A stretch of 64,000 bases of DNA from Trichaptum fuscoviolaceum (Eukaryota > Basidiomycota > Agaricomycetes > Hymenochaetales > Trichaptaceae), in NCBI GenBank assembly GCA_910574455.1, contig CAJSYZ010000010.1:2136770-2200769 (forward strand), in the 5' to 3' direction. Under the pieces are notes generated by a model. It had not been told where the DNA came from. It worked only from the letters and a program-made list of their open reading frames with translations, and searched no databases. Positions 10,553 to 25,202 of the stretch are shown here, piece by piece. The translations under genes were made by a program, and so were the position numbers. The number at the start of each line of letters is the position of its first letter. Positions within the stretch are counted from its first letter, which is position 1.

Positions 10553-12896
10553 ATGGGCTCGCCGTTCAGAATCACCGCTGCACTCTGGGACCGCATTCAC
10601 CACTATGCGAGCTTTCCCCAGACTGGAGGTCAGCTTATAGCCCATTTGTTGTGCACGCGACTGACTGCTGTTCGTCTTAGTGTCACTGCAACAGATGGTC
10701 CTCTTTGGACAGAACCCATCCCAGGGCACGCTCTTCAAGGCAAGCCAGTTTCTCGCTGGTAAGTGCATCCTGCACCGTCTTCATGCTCTGCTTTCTTCCT
10801 TCTATCATACCCATTATCGCTGTCTCTTCAACACCTGCCTCTCACTCTATCTCCGCGTCCCTTGCCACCAACCGAGTTTAATACTTCCGCAACACAAGCG
10901 GGGGCACACCCCTCCTCCAGAACTCGGACCTTGTCCAGGCGTCCCATTGACTCAACTGACGCGTGCACGCATATGATGCAATGTCCACCTGCTCTGAAGC
11001 ATTCGCCAGTCCCGGAAGCTGGCACGGTACTGAGTGAAAGTCTATCGGAATTAAGATGGCGATCACACACAACCGCTTTTAAGGCGAGAAACGGACAATG
11101 CATTTGCGGAGTAAAACGGAATAGGACCAGCAACCACCGGCCGCATTCGCGTCCCATTCATGCTTTTTCCACTTTCTTGCGAACGCTGGTCTATTCGCTG
11201 TTTTGTGCTTGCGCTAACGCTAACGTCCTAAATGCTTTTGCAGAGGAACTCCCAATTCGCCTTGCCCATCGCGCAAAAGAGCTCGACTCACTCCCGCACA
11301 ACCTCTCAGAAATGCCGTCTATCAATAAAGTCAAGAACTGGTATTGCCAATCGTTCGAGGTATCTCCTCTCTTCCATCAGGCTATAAGCACAACTGACAA
11401 CCATCCAGGAACTCATCACTTTTCCCCGGATCGCTCTCACCCCTCAACTTAAAGAACTCCTTTATGCATCCAACGGTCCTCGTGAAACCCTCCTACCCGA
11501 ATCGATACCCAACCCGAGTCTTTATGAACTAACGAACGCAACTAGCGGCGGCGCCGCGGCTGATCATGTGCACTTCGGCCATGACCGACATCATGGGGGA
11601 AACGGGCATGGGCATGGCCACCACAACGGGCAGAGTAATGCGAATGGGAATGGGTCCTCACACCATCCGCACTCGAAACTCCGCATCCCCATAGAGCGGC
11701 GGTACTATGCTGCCGCTCCTCTGCGCGTCTCGCAATGGCCTCCCGAGCTGCACGACTACAACGCGCGGTTCACCACCTTACTGGAGCAGATCAAGCGGCG
11801 GCACGACCCGACGGTGACCACCGTCGCGCAGGGCGTCCTCGAGTGGAAACGCCAACAGAAGGCACAGAAGATCGGACTGGATGTCCAGTCATGGCTGGAC
11901 CGGTTCTACATGAGTCGGATTGGGATACGTTTCTTGATCGGGCAGCGTGAGCGCTCCTTCCACCGACCTTCCTCTGAGCCTAGCTGACCGAGCGCATCTC
12001 AGACATCGCTCTTAACACTCTCCAGCCACATCCAGACTACGTCGGCATCATCTGCACGAATGCGAACGTGCACGACATCGTGCACGAGGCCATCGAGAAC
12101 GCGCGATTCGTGTGCGAGGAGCACTACGGGCTGTTCAAGGCACCGCCCGTGCAGCTCATCTGCTCGCCGTCGCTCAATTTCGCATACGTGCCCGGGCATC
12201 TCTCCCACATCTGCTTTGAACTGCTGAAGAACTCGCTCCGCGCTGTTGTCGAACGGTTTGGGCCGGAGAATGAGGAGTCGATGCCGCCGATCAAGGTGAT
12301 CGTGAGTGAGGGAAGGGAGGACATCACGATCAAGATCAGTGATGAGGGCGGCGGGATTCCGAGGAGCGCGATACCGCTCATCTGGACATACATGTATACG
12401 ACGATGGAGGGTCAGGGGCTGGACCAGGATTTCAGGGATAGCGATTTCAAGGCTCCGATGGCTGGCTTTGGGTACGGGTTGCCATTGTCAAGATTGGTGA
12501 GTGCTAAGGACTGCTCTTTCCCCGTACGACTTGTCCCTTCCCCGTCGTGCCCTGTTCCTGCAGACTTTCTGTCTCTGGCTACACTACATCCTTCTACCTT
12601 CTCTTCTGCACTCGGCAATACTCTTCGAGCGCCTTCAGTGGTCGCTATTGAAGACAGATGCTCTGAAGTCCACAAGTCCGAAGTAGCAGCGGAAGACGAA
12701 GACACCATCAACCGTGTCCTCGCAGTATCCGCAAACATCAAATGTAATCAAATTCTAACTCACACTTTACCCACTCTTTTCACAGTATGCCCGTTACTTC
12801 GGAGGGGACCTGAAGTTGATTAGCATGGAGGGTTACGGAACGGATGTCTACATTCATCTCAACCGCCTATCTAGCAGCCGCGAGCCATTACAATAA
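10553..12896 (+). CDS. PDK: Pyruvate dehydrogenase (acetyl-transferring) kinase, mitochondrial
   Basis: Six exons (10553-10628, 10681-10758, 11244-11359, 11409-11946, 12003-12496, 12786-12896) give 470 residues. PDK phosphorylates the E1-alpha subunit of mitochondrial pyruvate dehydrogenase and switches it off. The N-terminal helical domain is recognisable (FLAEELPIRLAHRAKELDSL). The C-terminal GHKL ATP-binding fold has the N box (ELLKNSLRA, about 342-350), the G1 box DEGGG (383-387), the G2 box GFGYGLP (424-430) and the closing EGYGTD. A His/Gly/Asn-rich insertion at about residues 165-200 (GHDRHHGGNGHGHGHHNG) interrupts the N-terminal domain; it is unusual but common in form among fungal low-complexity inserts. 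Introns 2 (485 nt) and 5 (289 nt) are long for this genome. The mitochondrial presequence is not obvious. Confidence 0.93.
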
Positions 12897-13373
12897 TCAA
12901 TCCACCATCAGTGCTAGCTTCCCGTGCTCGATGTTTTCCCTGGATTACTAGGCGTGATGGTTTCGGAGGGCGGGCGTTATACGTAGTATTCTCCTTCATG
13001 TTTACTGTGCAAGACGAAGCAGAAATGAAACAAAGAAGGAGAGGAGGATTGGGCATTACTGTAGTTAGTCAATTAGCATGTACTGTATGTACTATATCAT
13101 TATTCTAAACATTTCTCCAAACGTACACATACAGTCTTTCACCATTCCTCTGAACACCTACATGCAAAGGTGATGATGGCTTTTGAGTAAAATGCATTTT
13201 TTTTCTCTGTGTATTATTCCTGCAGAGTAGTATGTAGCCCAGGTGCAGTGTAAGTGAGTGTGCAGTGATGAAAACATCCGAACCCAGAAAAGGAAATGAT
13301 GTCTTACTACCCCGCACCATCCGTTCGCAGAATCGCCTCCTTCCTTCGACTTCACTGAAGAACATAACAGTCC
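12897..13373. other. Intergenic region between PDK and first MAP kinase
   Basis: About 480 bp holding the kinase 3' region and the promoter of the next gene. ORFs here are short and overlap in several frames. Nothing recognisable was found. Confidence 0.45.
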
Positions 13374-14973
<1,600 letters not shown>

Positions 14974-16192
14974 AGCGTTCACCTCTCTCATGCGCACGGA
15001 ACGATTCCGATTTGAAGCGCGAGCTTATCATCGTTATGATCACCCGTGATCTAATTATTTGGAATTTCACCCCTCCTCCTCTTATGGCCGTCGGGGAGGT
15101 AGTCCGTCAAATTTATCGACTCGTTAATATCCTATCTTCTTCTTTTCTTTTACCCCCTTCCGCCTTTGATTTCGTGCTCGCGTGTGGAGTGGATCATCCA
15201 AGCCCAATGATGGATCCTCAGCACAAACCGGGAGGACAAACTGTTGTCTCTCCCTGGCTTACTTCCCTTCTCTATTCCAACATTAATCACAATATCTCGC
15301 ACGTGAAGTTGCGCTGTGGATCGAAAAAAAACGTCGTGGCACGCAAAATCTCAGGGTTGGTTGGACATCGTGACGTTTTATCTCTAAATCTGTTGAAACT
15401 GGCAGGAGGTCATGGTTTTTATCTTACCACGTTCAACTTTGTTTACTTCCGCTCACATATATAGCCAATCATCTGTGTATATCCTCCCACTCATTCTGTT
15501 TTTCCCTCATTTCACTGACCATTTTGCGCGCGGATCTCTCTTTCCTTTCTTCCTTTTGGTTAGTCACTTATCAAGTATGTCATTCCAGAGTCTCATGTGT
15601 ATGTACGACAATATCTTCGATATGTAGGTGTAAAAGTTGTATGTAGATGATTCGATGCCAAAAACTGTAAGTACATGACATGCAGTATACTGTATAAATG
15701 GAGAACGACTCGGTTTACTGAGACATCGTTGTTTCGTGGGTTTTCTGATTACGATTTGTCTGAAGTTTCCAATGAATGTGAGACGCAGCATATGGAGGTC
15801 GCCCTAGGTGTTCAAATGGTTTTTTTTTCCAATCCCTGTGGAATTGCACTCGGGCAATCAAGGAAACAGCACACTAAATAGCTTGGCCATAAGTGCTAAG
15901 GAATGTCGGCACCGAGTGAAAGGTATTCATATTCAAGTGGCAGAGGTTAAATCACACCTTCGTCTCAGAAGAACAGTAAGCAATAGTAGTACGGCTAGTG
16001 GTGTCCCCCCTCCCCTTCTTTCGTTTCTGGTCCGCTTTACAACCGGGACGGTTTCAGTAGCCACGGAAGTGCAAGCAGAAGCTCAAGTAGTAGTACTAGC
16101 AAGGCAGCGCGCGTAGATTGTTGGTGTGAACTGATGCCAGTGTCGCCTGTAAAGTTCCCTCAACACTACCCGTGGCAGTGGGAGATCCTGGT

Positions 16193-16210
16193 CACTGGCA
16201 CGTGCCAGTG
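16193..16210. promoter_or_regulatory. Perfect 18-bp palindrome centred on CACGTG
   Basis: CACTGGCACGTGCCAGTG is its own reverse complement. The core CACGTG is the binding site of many bHLH factors. CCAGTG units recur on both sides (16136, 16221), and similar CCAGTG-rich sequence occurs upstream of FunK1 copies D and F. It lies about 35 bp before a GTGGTTCGCG box, the same order as in the intact FunK1 promoters. Confidence 0.6.
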
Positions 16211-16238
16211 ATGTAGCCTGCCAGTGCGCGTTCAAGTT

Positions 16239-16560
16239 GTGGTTCGCGGTGTGTGTGTACTTACTTATACACTGGCAGTCGTTGGAGGAGCGTCCGTCTT
16301 GACCACCCCAAGCACTCTCTTCACTACCATGGCCATCGAAGACCCACAGAGCACGGGATCACGATGCGCAGAACGACTCTCTCGACGTGCAAAACACTTC
16401 TGCAGTACCGACCTCGATGGAGTCGTTTGATACATCGTCGTCTGATTCGTCTGACTCGTCGTTCGTCGACAGAGTCGTCTGAATTGTCGTCGGCAGAGTC
16501 GTCTGATCCACCACCGCAAGGAATGCCTATACCGTGACTACTGTTCAAGAAGTTCCACAT
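16239..16560 (+). pseudogene. Orphan FunK1 5' end (promoter box plus exon-1 remnant)
   Basis: A GTGGTTCGCG box at 16239-16248 is followed, 80 bp later, by an ATG at 16329 (ACCATGGCC). In shifting frames, the next 200 bp encode pieces similar to the N-terminus of FunK1 copies B, C and H: DVQNTSAVPT, then SESSDPPPQGMPIP. Stops and frameshifts interrupt it, and no kinase exon follows before copy A begins at 16686. I read it as the decayed 5' end of another FunK1 gene, left just upstream of copy A in the same orientation. Confidence 0.6.
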
Positions 16561-16570
16561 AGTAAATGAT

Positions 16571-16602
16571 CACGTGATGCTCGCGTCGCGCTGTGGTTCG
16601 CG
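16571..16602 (+). promoter_or_regulatory. FunK1 promoter signature, copy A
   Basis: CACGTG at 16571-16576, 16 bp gap, then GTGGTTCGCG at 16593-16602. The ATG of copy A follows 84 bp later. The same two boxes, in the same order, precede other FunK1 copies in the window. Confidence 0.65.
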
Positions 16603-16685
16603 TACTTGGACCACGATCTCTTCAAGAACCATGACCTTCAACTACTCGCTGAACGCGTCAACAGACACTGAAGAAGCTGCTCGCC

Positions 16686-19186
16686 ATGCCAGAAATTGCT
16701 GTCAAAAGGTTCCAGGAGGCTGACTGTGTCAGTGTGGATTACTACTTTTCGCACCTGCTTCCCAAGGTTCACGAGCGTATCGAAACTACCGTTGAAGCTG
16801 TCATGGAAGAGCTCAAGAGTGCCGGACATCTTGTCGATGAAGGCGGGAAACTAACTTGGGCCAGCTTCGAGGCTACGAAGGAAAGTGGGCAGGCTACTTC
16901 CTCAGTACACAAAGCTTCGACGAGGGGATCTGGCGGCAAACGCGAAGAGTGCGTTCCTCGTAGCAAAACTTCGAAAAAAAAGGGGAAGAAAAAGCTTAAA
17001 GAAGACAAACATTTCAGACCCTTCGTAGCCATCTTTAATCAAGTGGTGGAATCTGCAGAAAGAGTCTCTGGTGTGGAAGATCTCGAAAAAACGCACTCGT
17101 ACAGAATGGAGCCCCATGCAACCCCCACGTCCGATACAGCCGAAAGAATGCGCCCTGACGCGTGTTTCGTACGAGGACCTCCAAATAGCGACGAAGGGGA
17201 GAGGACCTCATGGTACGAAGTCGCTTGTGTTGGGGAGTTCAAAACGGCAAAGAAGAAGAAGGATGAGAATGATGTGAGTTAACAGCCTACAGTCGACGAT
17301 CCGCCGCTCATGGCCATTTCGTTATCAGAATATCCGAAAGGTCTTGTACGGAATGCACTACATCTTAGCTGCTGATCCATGCCGTCGTTTCGTCACCGGC
17401 TTTACTATCGAGAAGGACACTATGGCGCTCTGGCACGGCTCGCGCTCTGCTTTCCTCAAGTGTAAATTCAATTATAAAGAGGTACGTTGATACTTTCGTG
17501 GTCGGCTTTCCCAACCTAACGTGCAATCGCCATTTTAAGGAACCCGAGCGGCTCATCGACCTGTTCATGGCGTTCGCGTTTGCGAACGAAAATGGAGAGG
17601 AAACTGGCTGGGACCCAACCGTGGAAGTCAAGGACCCTATACAGGAACCGAGGCAGTATATCTACGACATCGAGGGAAAGAAATACTTGACGTTACAGAT
17701 TATAGATGAGCATGGTACGGACTCGATGCTTGGGAGAGGGACGCGAGTGTATCTGGTCATTGATATGGAGACGGGAGTTGAAATGGTCTTGAAAGACTAT
17801 TGGGTGGATGAAACTCGCTGCTTCGAGAAAGACATCAATATGCGAATTCTGAAGGACGTCGAAACCGCTTGTGGCGCCGAAGCTGCAAAATTTGTGAAGG
17901 AGCATATGGTCACCGTGAAGGAGGAGATTTGGGTCAAAGTCGGTGACCAAATCGATGACACTCTGGACGTGATAATGCACGGCAGAATGCCTGACGTAAT
18001 TGGGATCGATCCGCTAGATCAGGAGGAAGGCGCAGGAAACACTTCTTACAAGAGCAGAGGCTTCCTCGATAGCCACGATGGCTACGGGATAGAAGCACGC
18101 ACACCGCAGAACAGTCGTCGACCCTTCCGGAAGTTGGGTCACCGTCGTGTGGTATACGAAGAATATGGCACGCCGATCAATAAGGTGGACGTGTTGTCGA
18201 AGGCCGTCAAGACCTTGAAGGATGTGACTGAAGGTAAGTTGAGACATTCGCCATGGTATTTATCTCATATGTCGACCAAAACAGTTCTCAAGTATATGCA
18301 TAAGGCCGAATGGGTGCACCGTGACATCAGTGCGGGAAATGTTTACTGGTACGAAGAGGGCGGGGAAGGGCGGGGGCTACTTGCCGATTTCGAATATGCG
18401 AAGAAGATGAAGGAGTTAGGGAAACACGAAGTGATAACTGTGAGTTTTGCGGTGCTTGTCATAATTTGAATGTTTTTATGCTCATTGTGTATTTTTGAAG
18501 GGCACCATCTACTTTATGGCGGCTGAGGCCATTCACCGCAAGTACAAATACCTATCTCTTGCAGCAGCAAAGTCAAAACATGCACAGAGGGAGTTTTTCC
18601 ACAACGCTGGACATGACATGGAATCCGTCTTTTGGGTAATCTTCTTCATCTCAGTTAATGTGGAATCGAAGGAGGATTCGGTGCGGAAGCAAATTGACGA
18701 TATTCTGTTTACGGGATTGCAAACGAGTGCAAACGACCGAAAAGAATTCGTTTCTGGATATAGTACAGCTTTGGATTACTACAGAAAACTATTCGGAAAC
18801 GATCGGGAGGACATGCTCGATAAGTTGGTTGAGCTAGGAGTCTTCTTGACAAGTCGCTATATGGAGGCGGAGGCGAATTACCCAGAAGGTCCCATCGACG
18901 ACTCGATATTTTTGGGAATACATGAGGAATTTTGCAGTATTTGGTCGGCCTGTGAGACCTACTTAGCGGCGCAGGATATACGCTTAAACACCGGACCTGA
19001 GGCCAAAGTAGCGAGGACAAGCGTTAAACGCCCAGCGGAGTCGGAGTTCACCCGTTCATTGAGATCGAAGAGGACAAGAACGTGCGTTTTTTACCTTCAA
19101 TTTAATTGGGCAACGTTGAACTAATTGTCTTTGCCATACGTAGTCAGGAGCCAATCCCAGAGGAAGCAGGGGAAGATGTCCTCTGA
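16686..19186 (+). CDS. FunK1 fungal-type protein kinase, copy A
   Basis: Six exons (16686-17273, 17329-17481, 17540-18233, 18285-18439, 18501-19081, 19144-19186) give 737 residues with no interruption. The N-terminal region (to about 196) is Lys-rich (KKKGKKKLKE) and ends in the conserved DACF and SWYEVACVGEFK segments. The kinase fold follows: Gly loop LGRGTRVYLV, lysine in VLKDYWVDE, catalytic HRDISAGN, and DFE in place of DFG (LLADFEYAKK), then HDMESVFWV. These are the marks of the FunK1 family, abundant in Agaricomycetes and of unknown role. A basic patch (RSKRTRT) precedes a short acidic tail encoded by a separate last exon. Closest copies in the window are E and G. It lies apart from the main array, between two copies of a MAP kinase 3' end. 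Confidence 0.88.
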
Positions 19187-19430
19187 TTGTATATCATATT
19201 GTTCGTTTTGGATGCTGCCCATTGTACATTATTGCACTCTCCCTTTGGATATACACTTATACATTAATAAAGCACTGTTTTGGATCTCTTGCTATTGTGC
19301 GATGCGTCTGTCTATTGGTAGTGAATTCGATCCATTGCGGCGTACCTCTGACACAGGTGGCGGGGTGGCGGAGTCTGATGCCAGACACCGGACCTGTCGC
19401 CTGTTTGAGATCGCTCGCGCTTCAAGTTGT

Positions 19431-19545
19431 GCTCCTCGATCCTTCCTTCTTTCACTTCGACAATGGCGTACCGTTGTCGAAGGAAGAGCTGAAGGAGCTG
19501 ATATATGAGGAGGTGACTCGTCCGCTGGCTTCATCAGGCTCGTGA
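19431..19545 (+). pseudogene. Truncated duplicate of MAP kinase last exon
   Basis: In one open frame it encodes LDPSFFHFDNGVPLSKEELK and LIYEEVTRPLASSGS followed by a TGA stop, nearly the same as the last 37 residues of the MAP kinase at 13.4-15.0 kb (which ends RPLAPSGS). No acceptor-exon structure or kinase domain precedes it: the sequence immediately upstream (19340-19430) belongs to a different context. It cannot encode a kinase by itself. The preserved reading frame suggests either modest age or chance. Confidence 0.8.
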
Positions 19546-20210
19546 AGCACAGAGCATCTTCAATTCGAAGCTTGAATTATCGACATTACGATCAGTGGTA
19601 ATCTAGATATTTTGATCTCACCTCCTGCCATGACAGGGGAGGTATTTAAGACCAAACTCACGAAGTCATTAATCTCCTATCGTCCCTTTGCCGCCTTCTA
19701 CCTCCGATTTCGCGTTGGGCCGTACTGTTCAAGCACTGTATCTCAGTGGTGGCCCTCAATACACACCCAAATATCTTTTGACCATCGTTGAATCTTAGCC
19801 CTCTCGTTCCATTGACCATTTACCCCGGATCTCTTTTCTTCGTTTGATTACTCATTTATCAAGTATTGTCATTTCAGAGCTTTATGTGTATGTACGAAGA
19901 AGGTTTGGGACGTATAGGTGTAAAGTTTTGTATGTGGATGATTCGGTGCATAAAAATGTATGTAATGACAAACATACAGTGTAGAGAACTGCATCCAGGC
20001 ATTTGAGGCAACGCAGCTCTTGAAAGAGTTATGGAAAGGATCGTCAGGACTTAGCCTGGAATTCATCATTCAAATGGCAAAGAGGAGTCATATCCCGTTT
20101 CATAAGAATCGACGAAAGTAGTACGTCTCAGTATAATATACTGCGCAATGCTATTGCCAGGTCGGACGTTTCTCCCTTTCGTCTCTGGTGGTCCACCGAA
20201 GAAATCACAA
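19431..20210 (+). repeat. Right copy of the direct duplication (MAPK 3' flank)
   Basis: This segment matches 14840-16040: first the MAP kinase terminal coding exon, then its 3' flank, including a block near 19865-19980 with CATTTCAGAGCTTTATGTG, GTGTAAAG and GTATGTGGATGATTCGG, and a block near 20065-20130. It is shorter than the left copy because of deletions. Together the two copies bracket FunK1 copy A. Confidence 0.7.
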
Positions 20211-21007
20211 CTATGTTGAACCTATGTTATAAGCGACGGCCCGCCTCGAAATATACATATGCAAGGCTATTCAGCGGAGCCGAAGATTTTGCAACGTGGT
20301 CAGGAAGTGTAGATGGTAGTGGAGTGCGCATCTTGAACGGCCGCCGCTGCATTCAATTGTTACGCAGCACGCGCTGGCGTTAATCTCGTCAAAATTGTCC
20401 GAGAGGATGTTCAAACTGAAAGGAAAGAGCACATCTCAATTATTTGATCGTGGTTCTTCGGTGATGTACTATTGGAACGTTTAGTCATAATGAAATTGGA
20501 GGGGTAGGAAAAATACCGAGGAAAAACTTGTACTCTTCAGCGGCCCGAGAATAAACATGATCTTGAGCTACTGTAGAACGCTGGAAAGAAGACCTGGACG
20601 AAAAGTCATTCTAAATTTCTGGGCTTGTGTGAAAGTAAAATACAGCATCGTTTTCTCGACAAAAAGGTTGTGAGCCCACCGTTATATTTGGGTGACGGTG
20701 TACTGTCGATACCGTATAGGGTGAATCCTAACGCACAACTTGAATTGCATTGAGACATCACGCTACGCGAGTACGATGCCCGAAAGTCGAACGCCTTCGC
20801 CCATAGTGTTACACACAACCGGACGGAATTACCTCGAGTGCGTGATTTATCAGGCGGTACTTGAGGTGTGCTTCGAATGATATGAACGGTAAAATATGGA
20901 AACGTGAACACCCCGAGCTCAACGTCTGCGGCGTCGAAATGAGAAAATTCGGAAGAAGTGCAATGAAAAAACCCGAAGGCATGCACAAAGATACGGATTC
21001 CCTGAAG
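20211..21007. other. Intergenic region, no gene recognised
   Basis: About 800 bp. The minus-strand ORF at 20606-21028 (140 codons) has no recognisable motif and overlaps the promoter of the next gene. It is not supported as a gene. Confidence 0.4.
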
Positions 21008-21015
21008 TATAAAAA
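21008..21015 (+). promoter_or_regulatory. TATA box of the secreted repeat protein gene
   Basis: TATAAAAA lies 77 bp before the start codon at 21093. This is a strong TATA match at a reasonable distance for a fungal gene with a short leader, and agrees with a highly or conditionally expressed secreted product. Confidence 0.55.
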
Positions 21016-21092
21016 GACCTGTGGTCAAGCTGAGAACATATCGACGACCTCAGTCATTATAGGACAAGCCAGCACCCAGCTCACCATTGACT

Positions 21093-21650
21093 ATGGCATT
21101 CAACACTCGTGCTCTTGTCGCATACATCTTCGTCGTTGTCACAATGATGGGCAGTGCCAGCGCTGCGCCGCCGTTCTCTCAGCTCTCGAGCGTCCTGCCT
21201 TCCGGTGCCCCCACAGCGGTACCTTCTGGTGTCCCTCCGTCTGGCGTCCCGTCCGCAGCTCCATCGTTCTCGTTCTCATTCTCGAACACGCACCCTACTG
21301 GGCCACCGCCCTCCAGTGTGCCGACCTCCGCACCGGCAACACCTAGCAATCCCCAGCCGCCTTTCTCTGCAAGCTTCAGTCCGTCGGTCGTGCCCACTGC
21401 TGCGAAACGTCAGATTACATCCAGTGACCTCCCTTCGGGCGTACCATCTGGTGTTCCAAGTGGCTTCCCATCCGGCATCCCGTCTGGCATCCCAAGCGTT
21501 TTTCCATCCGGGATCCCAAGTGGGTTTCCCTCCGACGCACCTCCTCTTCCAAGCTTTTCGCCGTCGGGCTTCCCATCTGGAGTATCCTCTTTGGTTCCTA
21601 GCCAGTCCTTCAGCTTTAGCGCACCGCCCGTCCCGACCATCAGTGCCTGA
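21093..21650 (+). CDS. Secreted Pro/Ser/Gly repeat protein with a dibasic site
   Basis: A single intronless ORF of 185 residues. The start is the ATG in ACTATGGCAT. Residues 1-24 form a classical signal peptide (hydrophobic ALVAYIFVVVTMMGSASA, cleavage probably after ASA). The mature part is low-complexity: PSGVPSGVPSGFPSGIPSGI-type PSG(V/I/F) units, FSFSF clusters and Pro/Thr/Ser blocks. One KR dibasic site (AAKRQITSSD) splits it into a Pro/Ser-rich first half and the PSG-repeat second half; Kex2-type cleavage there is possible. There are no cysteines in the mature part and no GPI-like tail. It may be a cell-wall, extracellular-matrix or processed-repeat peptide precursor. The family is not recognised. 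Confidence 0.75.
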   Translation: MAFNTRALVAYIFVVVTMMGSASAAPPFSQLSSVLPSGAPTAVPSGVPPSGVPSAAPSFSFSFSNTHPTGPPPSSVPTSAPATPSNPQPPFSASFSPSVVPTAAKRQITSSDLPSGVPSGVPSGFPSGIPSGIPSVFPSGIPSGFPSDAPPLPSFSPSGFPSGVSSLVPSQSFSFSAPPVPTISA

Positions 21651-23742
21651 AGAGAGAGACCTGTAATCATGCTAGGAATATACCTTTCTGTAAGCCTTTG
21701 TTTATCGGGATTTTAAGCGGGCGACTTACGACACTTCATAGTGGTAGCTTTGCCTTCTTCTTATGATATTAAACTGAAAAGATATAAACCACAGTTTCTA
21801 ACTACGTCACTATTTAGTATTTATTTGTTTGAAGATTGGCAGTAGGATGAAGCGTACCGAGATTTGTTCGTGTGACGAGGGGTGGAAAGGGATGGATATG
21901 TTATAGCTCGAACGTTATGTTCTTCGTATATTAGGACAAGAACGTCTTCAGGATGGCTGATCCTCTTGTTGTGAACCGAGTAAAGAGCAGTACCCAGGCT
22001 TACCACCTTCAATTGGATGCAATGCACAACCAAGCTCATTAGACCTTGATTCCGTTTCACTTGGGTCTTGTTAGAGGAAATCTAAATAGTCATTGATGTT
22101 AGCGAGACTTATTGAAGGCCTCAAAGACCAACGATATTTGAACGCCAACCAGAGGCGATGGCACTGTGCTGGGGCTGAAAGTCGTTTCAGGTGGGCACAG
22201 GCACCTGTTTGTCCACTAGTACCTTGCTTCGAAATTACGCCACCCTTCTGAACCAGGACTTTCATACCCTGGCAAGAGACCGCACATCTAACGCTGATCG
22301 ATTATGAAACAGAGGGCATAGCAGGGAACTTACTTTCGTTCCTGTTGACGGAGAGTGTGGGATAATACGGAACTCGTATTGGTCACTACCCGGCAAAATT
22401 CACAGATCTTCCTAACCTGTACGACATCGAATAGCCCCTACTATCCGAGTTGACCACACTCACCCCTATATGTGCTAACGTTGTGATTGCTTCGAGCTTG
22501 AGGCAATTAAAACACAGATATGGATCGCAAGGCGAAAGCGTCGATCACGCGCAACCCTGCACGAATACCGGGATTACACATCCGTCAAGGATTGCAGTGC
22601 AATATGACATGTCGTGGTACCTATGTAGCGCAGTCGACGCACAAGGTGGGATCACTGATGCGCGATAGACTACCTGCATGTCTGATGTGGGATGGACGTA
22701 AGGCCCAAACATTTCGTCATGGCGCAATGATACTTTCGTGATCCTGAGATGAGTCAAAATTCAGAAGGCGATAATCTGAGACTCGGAGGTTTGTGTTTTT
22801 TGATGGATTGTTAGGATGATCGCATCTGCGGGTTTGATTCCTGCCGGGTGATCATTGCGACCTGACCTCAGATGCACATCGAAATTGACCGTAAGAGTTC
22901 GATGACTTCGTGTACATTAGACTGACTCGGTTAAAGCTTCGCAAAATAGCTGTAGTAAATGGACGATTTTGATGAAAAACGAGTGACTCACATAGACCTG
23001 GATGATTATTTCTAGTCGGGAAGCCGAGTTCCATTATCCGACACTGTCACCGGAAAGATATGAAATGCGCGAACACACTGACACCAGGATGTGATAGATT
23101 TGCGAATGAAGTAGCTGATACGCAAATCACACTTTATTGGACGATTGGACGATCAGTGAAAAGCTTGCTCGAAGCGGAGCTAGCCGAGACTCTCTATTGC
23201 CACGGCGACTGAGATGGATCATGCCTTGGGGAAGAAGGAAGATTCCCGAATTCCACACTCCCAAAGTAGACTTCCACCGGAAACAAAGAGCATGCGTATA
23301 CGTGCCGCAGCCTTTTTCATGGCTACCTGTTAATGTGAGGTGAAATGATTTAGTGTGCCTTTAGATCCAGATTTCCAAGTGCTCGCCAGACCTCTGCTTG
23401 GAATATGATGTTGAAGGACAAATCTGACAGGAGACATATGAGGTTTGACAAGAGACAAATAGATGATGATCAGCCCAGGCTGTCTACGCCGCTTGGATGC
23501 GGGCTTGGGATGCGTGGAACCGGCGTCGCCATGGGAGACGTTCAGGGGGAAGTTTCGTCGGTAGGGAACAATAAGTACAAGCTCATATTACCTTCAAGTT
23601 TGGACGGATTACATAATACAGTATATAATGCAAATGCACAATTGGCACAAGTCAGATATCAACCTCTTGCTCTCCTCCTCTCCTCCTTTGTTCGACACCG
23701 CCGCCATCCTTCAGCGTCTACGCTCCTTTCACATCCTCTGCC
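21651..23742. other. Long intergenic region, no gene recognised
   Basis: About 2.1 kb before the second MAP kinase. ORFs are short (under 155 codons), without motifs or joinable exons. TATATAATGC at about 23622-23631 and a CT-rich run at about 23663-23695 are plausible core-promoter parts for the MAP kinase. Nothing else is supported. Confidence 0.4.

Positions 23743-25202
<1,460 letters not shown>

Noticed and set aside
10763..11452. 229-codon ORF within PDK intron 2 and exon 3
   Set aside because: It crosses a confirmed exon in a different frame and has no motif. The PDK protein requires these bases as intron.
20606..21028. 140-codon minus ORF
   Set aside because: It overlaps the TATA box and leader of the secreted protein gene, with no motif or plausible homology.
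22801..22860. tRNA-like T-arm (GCGGG TTTGATT CCTGC)
   Set aside because: The T-stem pairs, but no matching 5' acceptor strand, D-arm or anticodon arm is found at the needed distance upstream.
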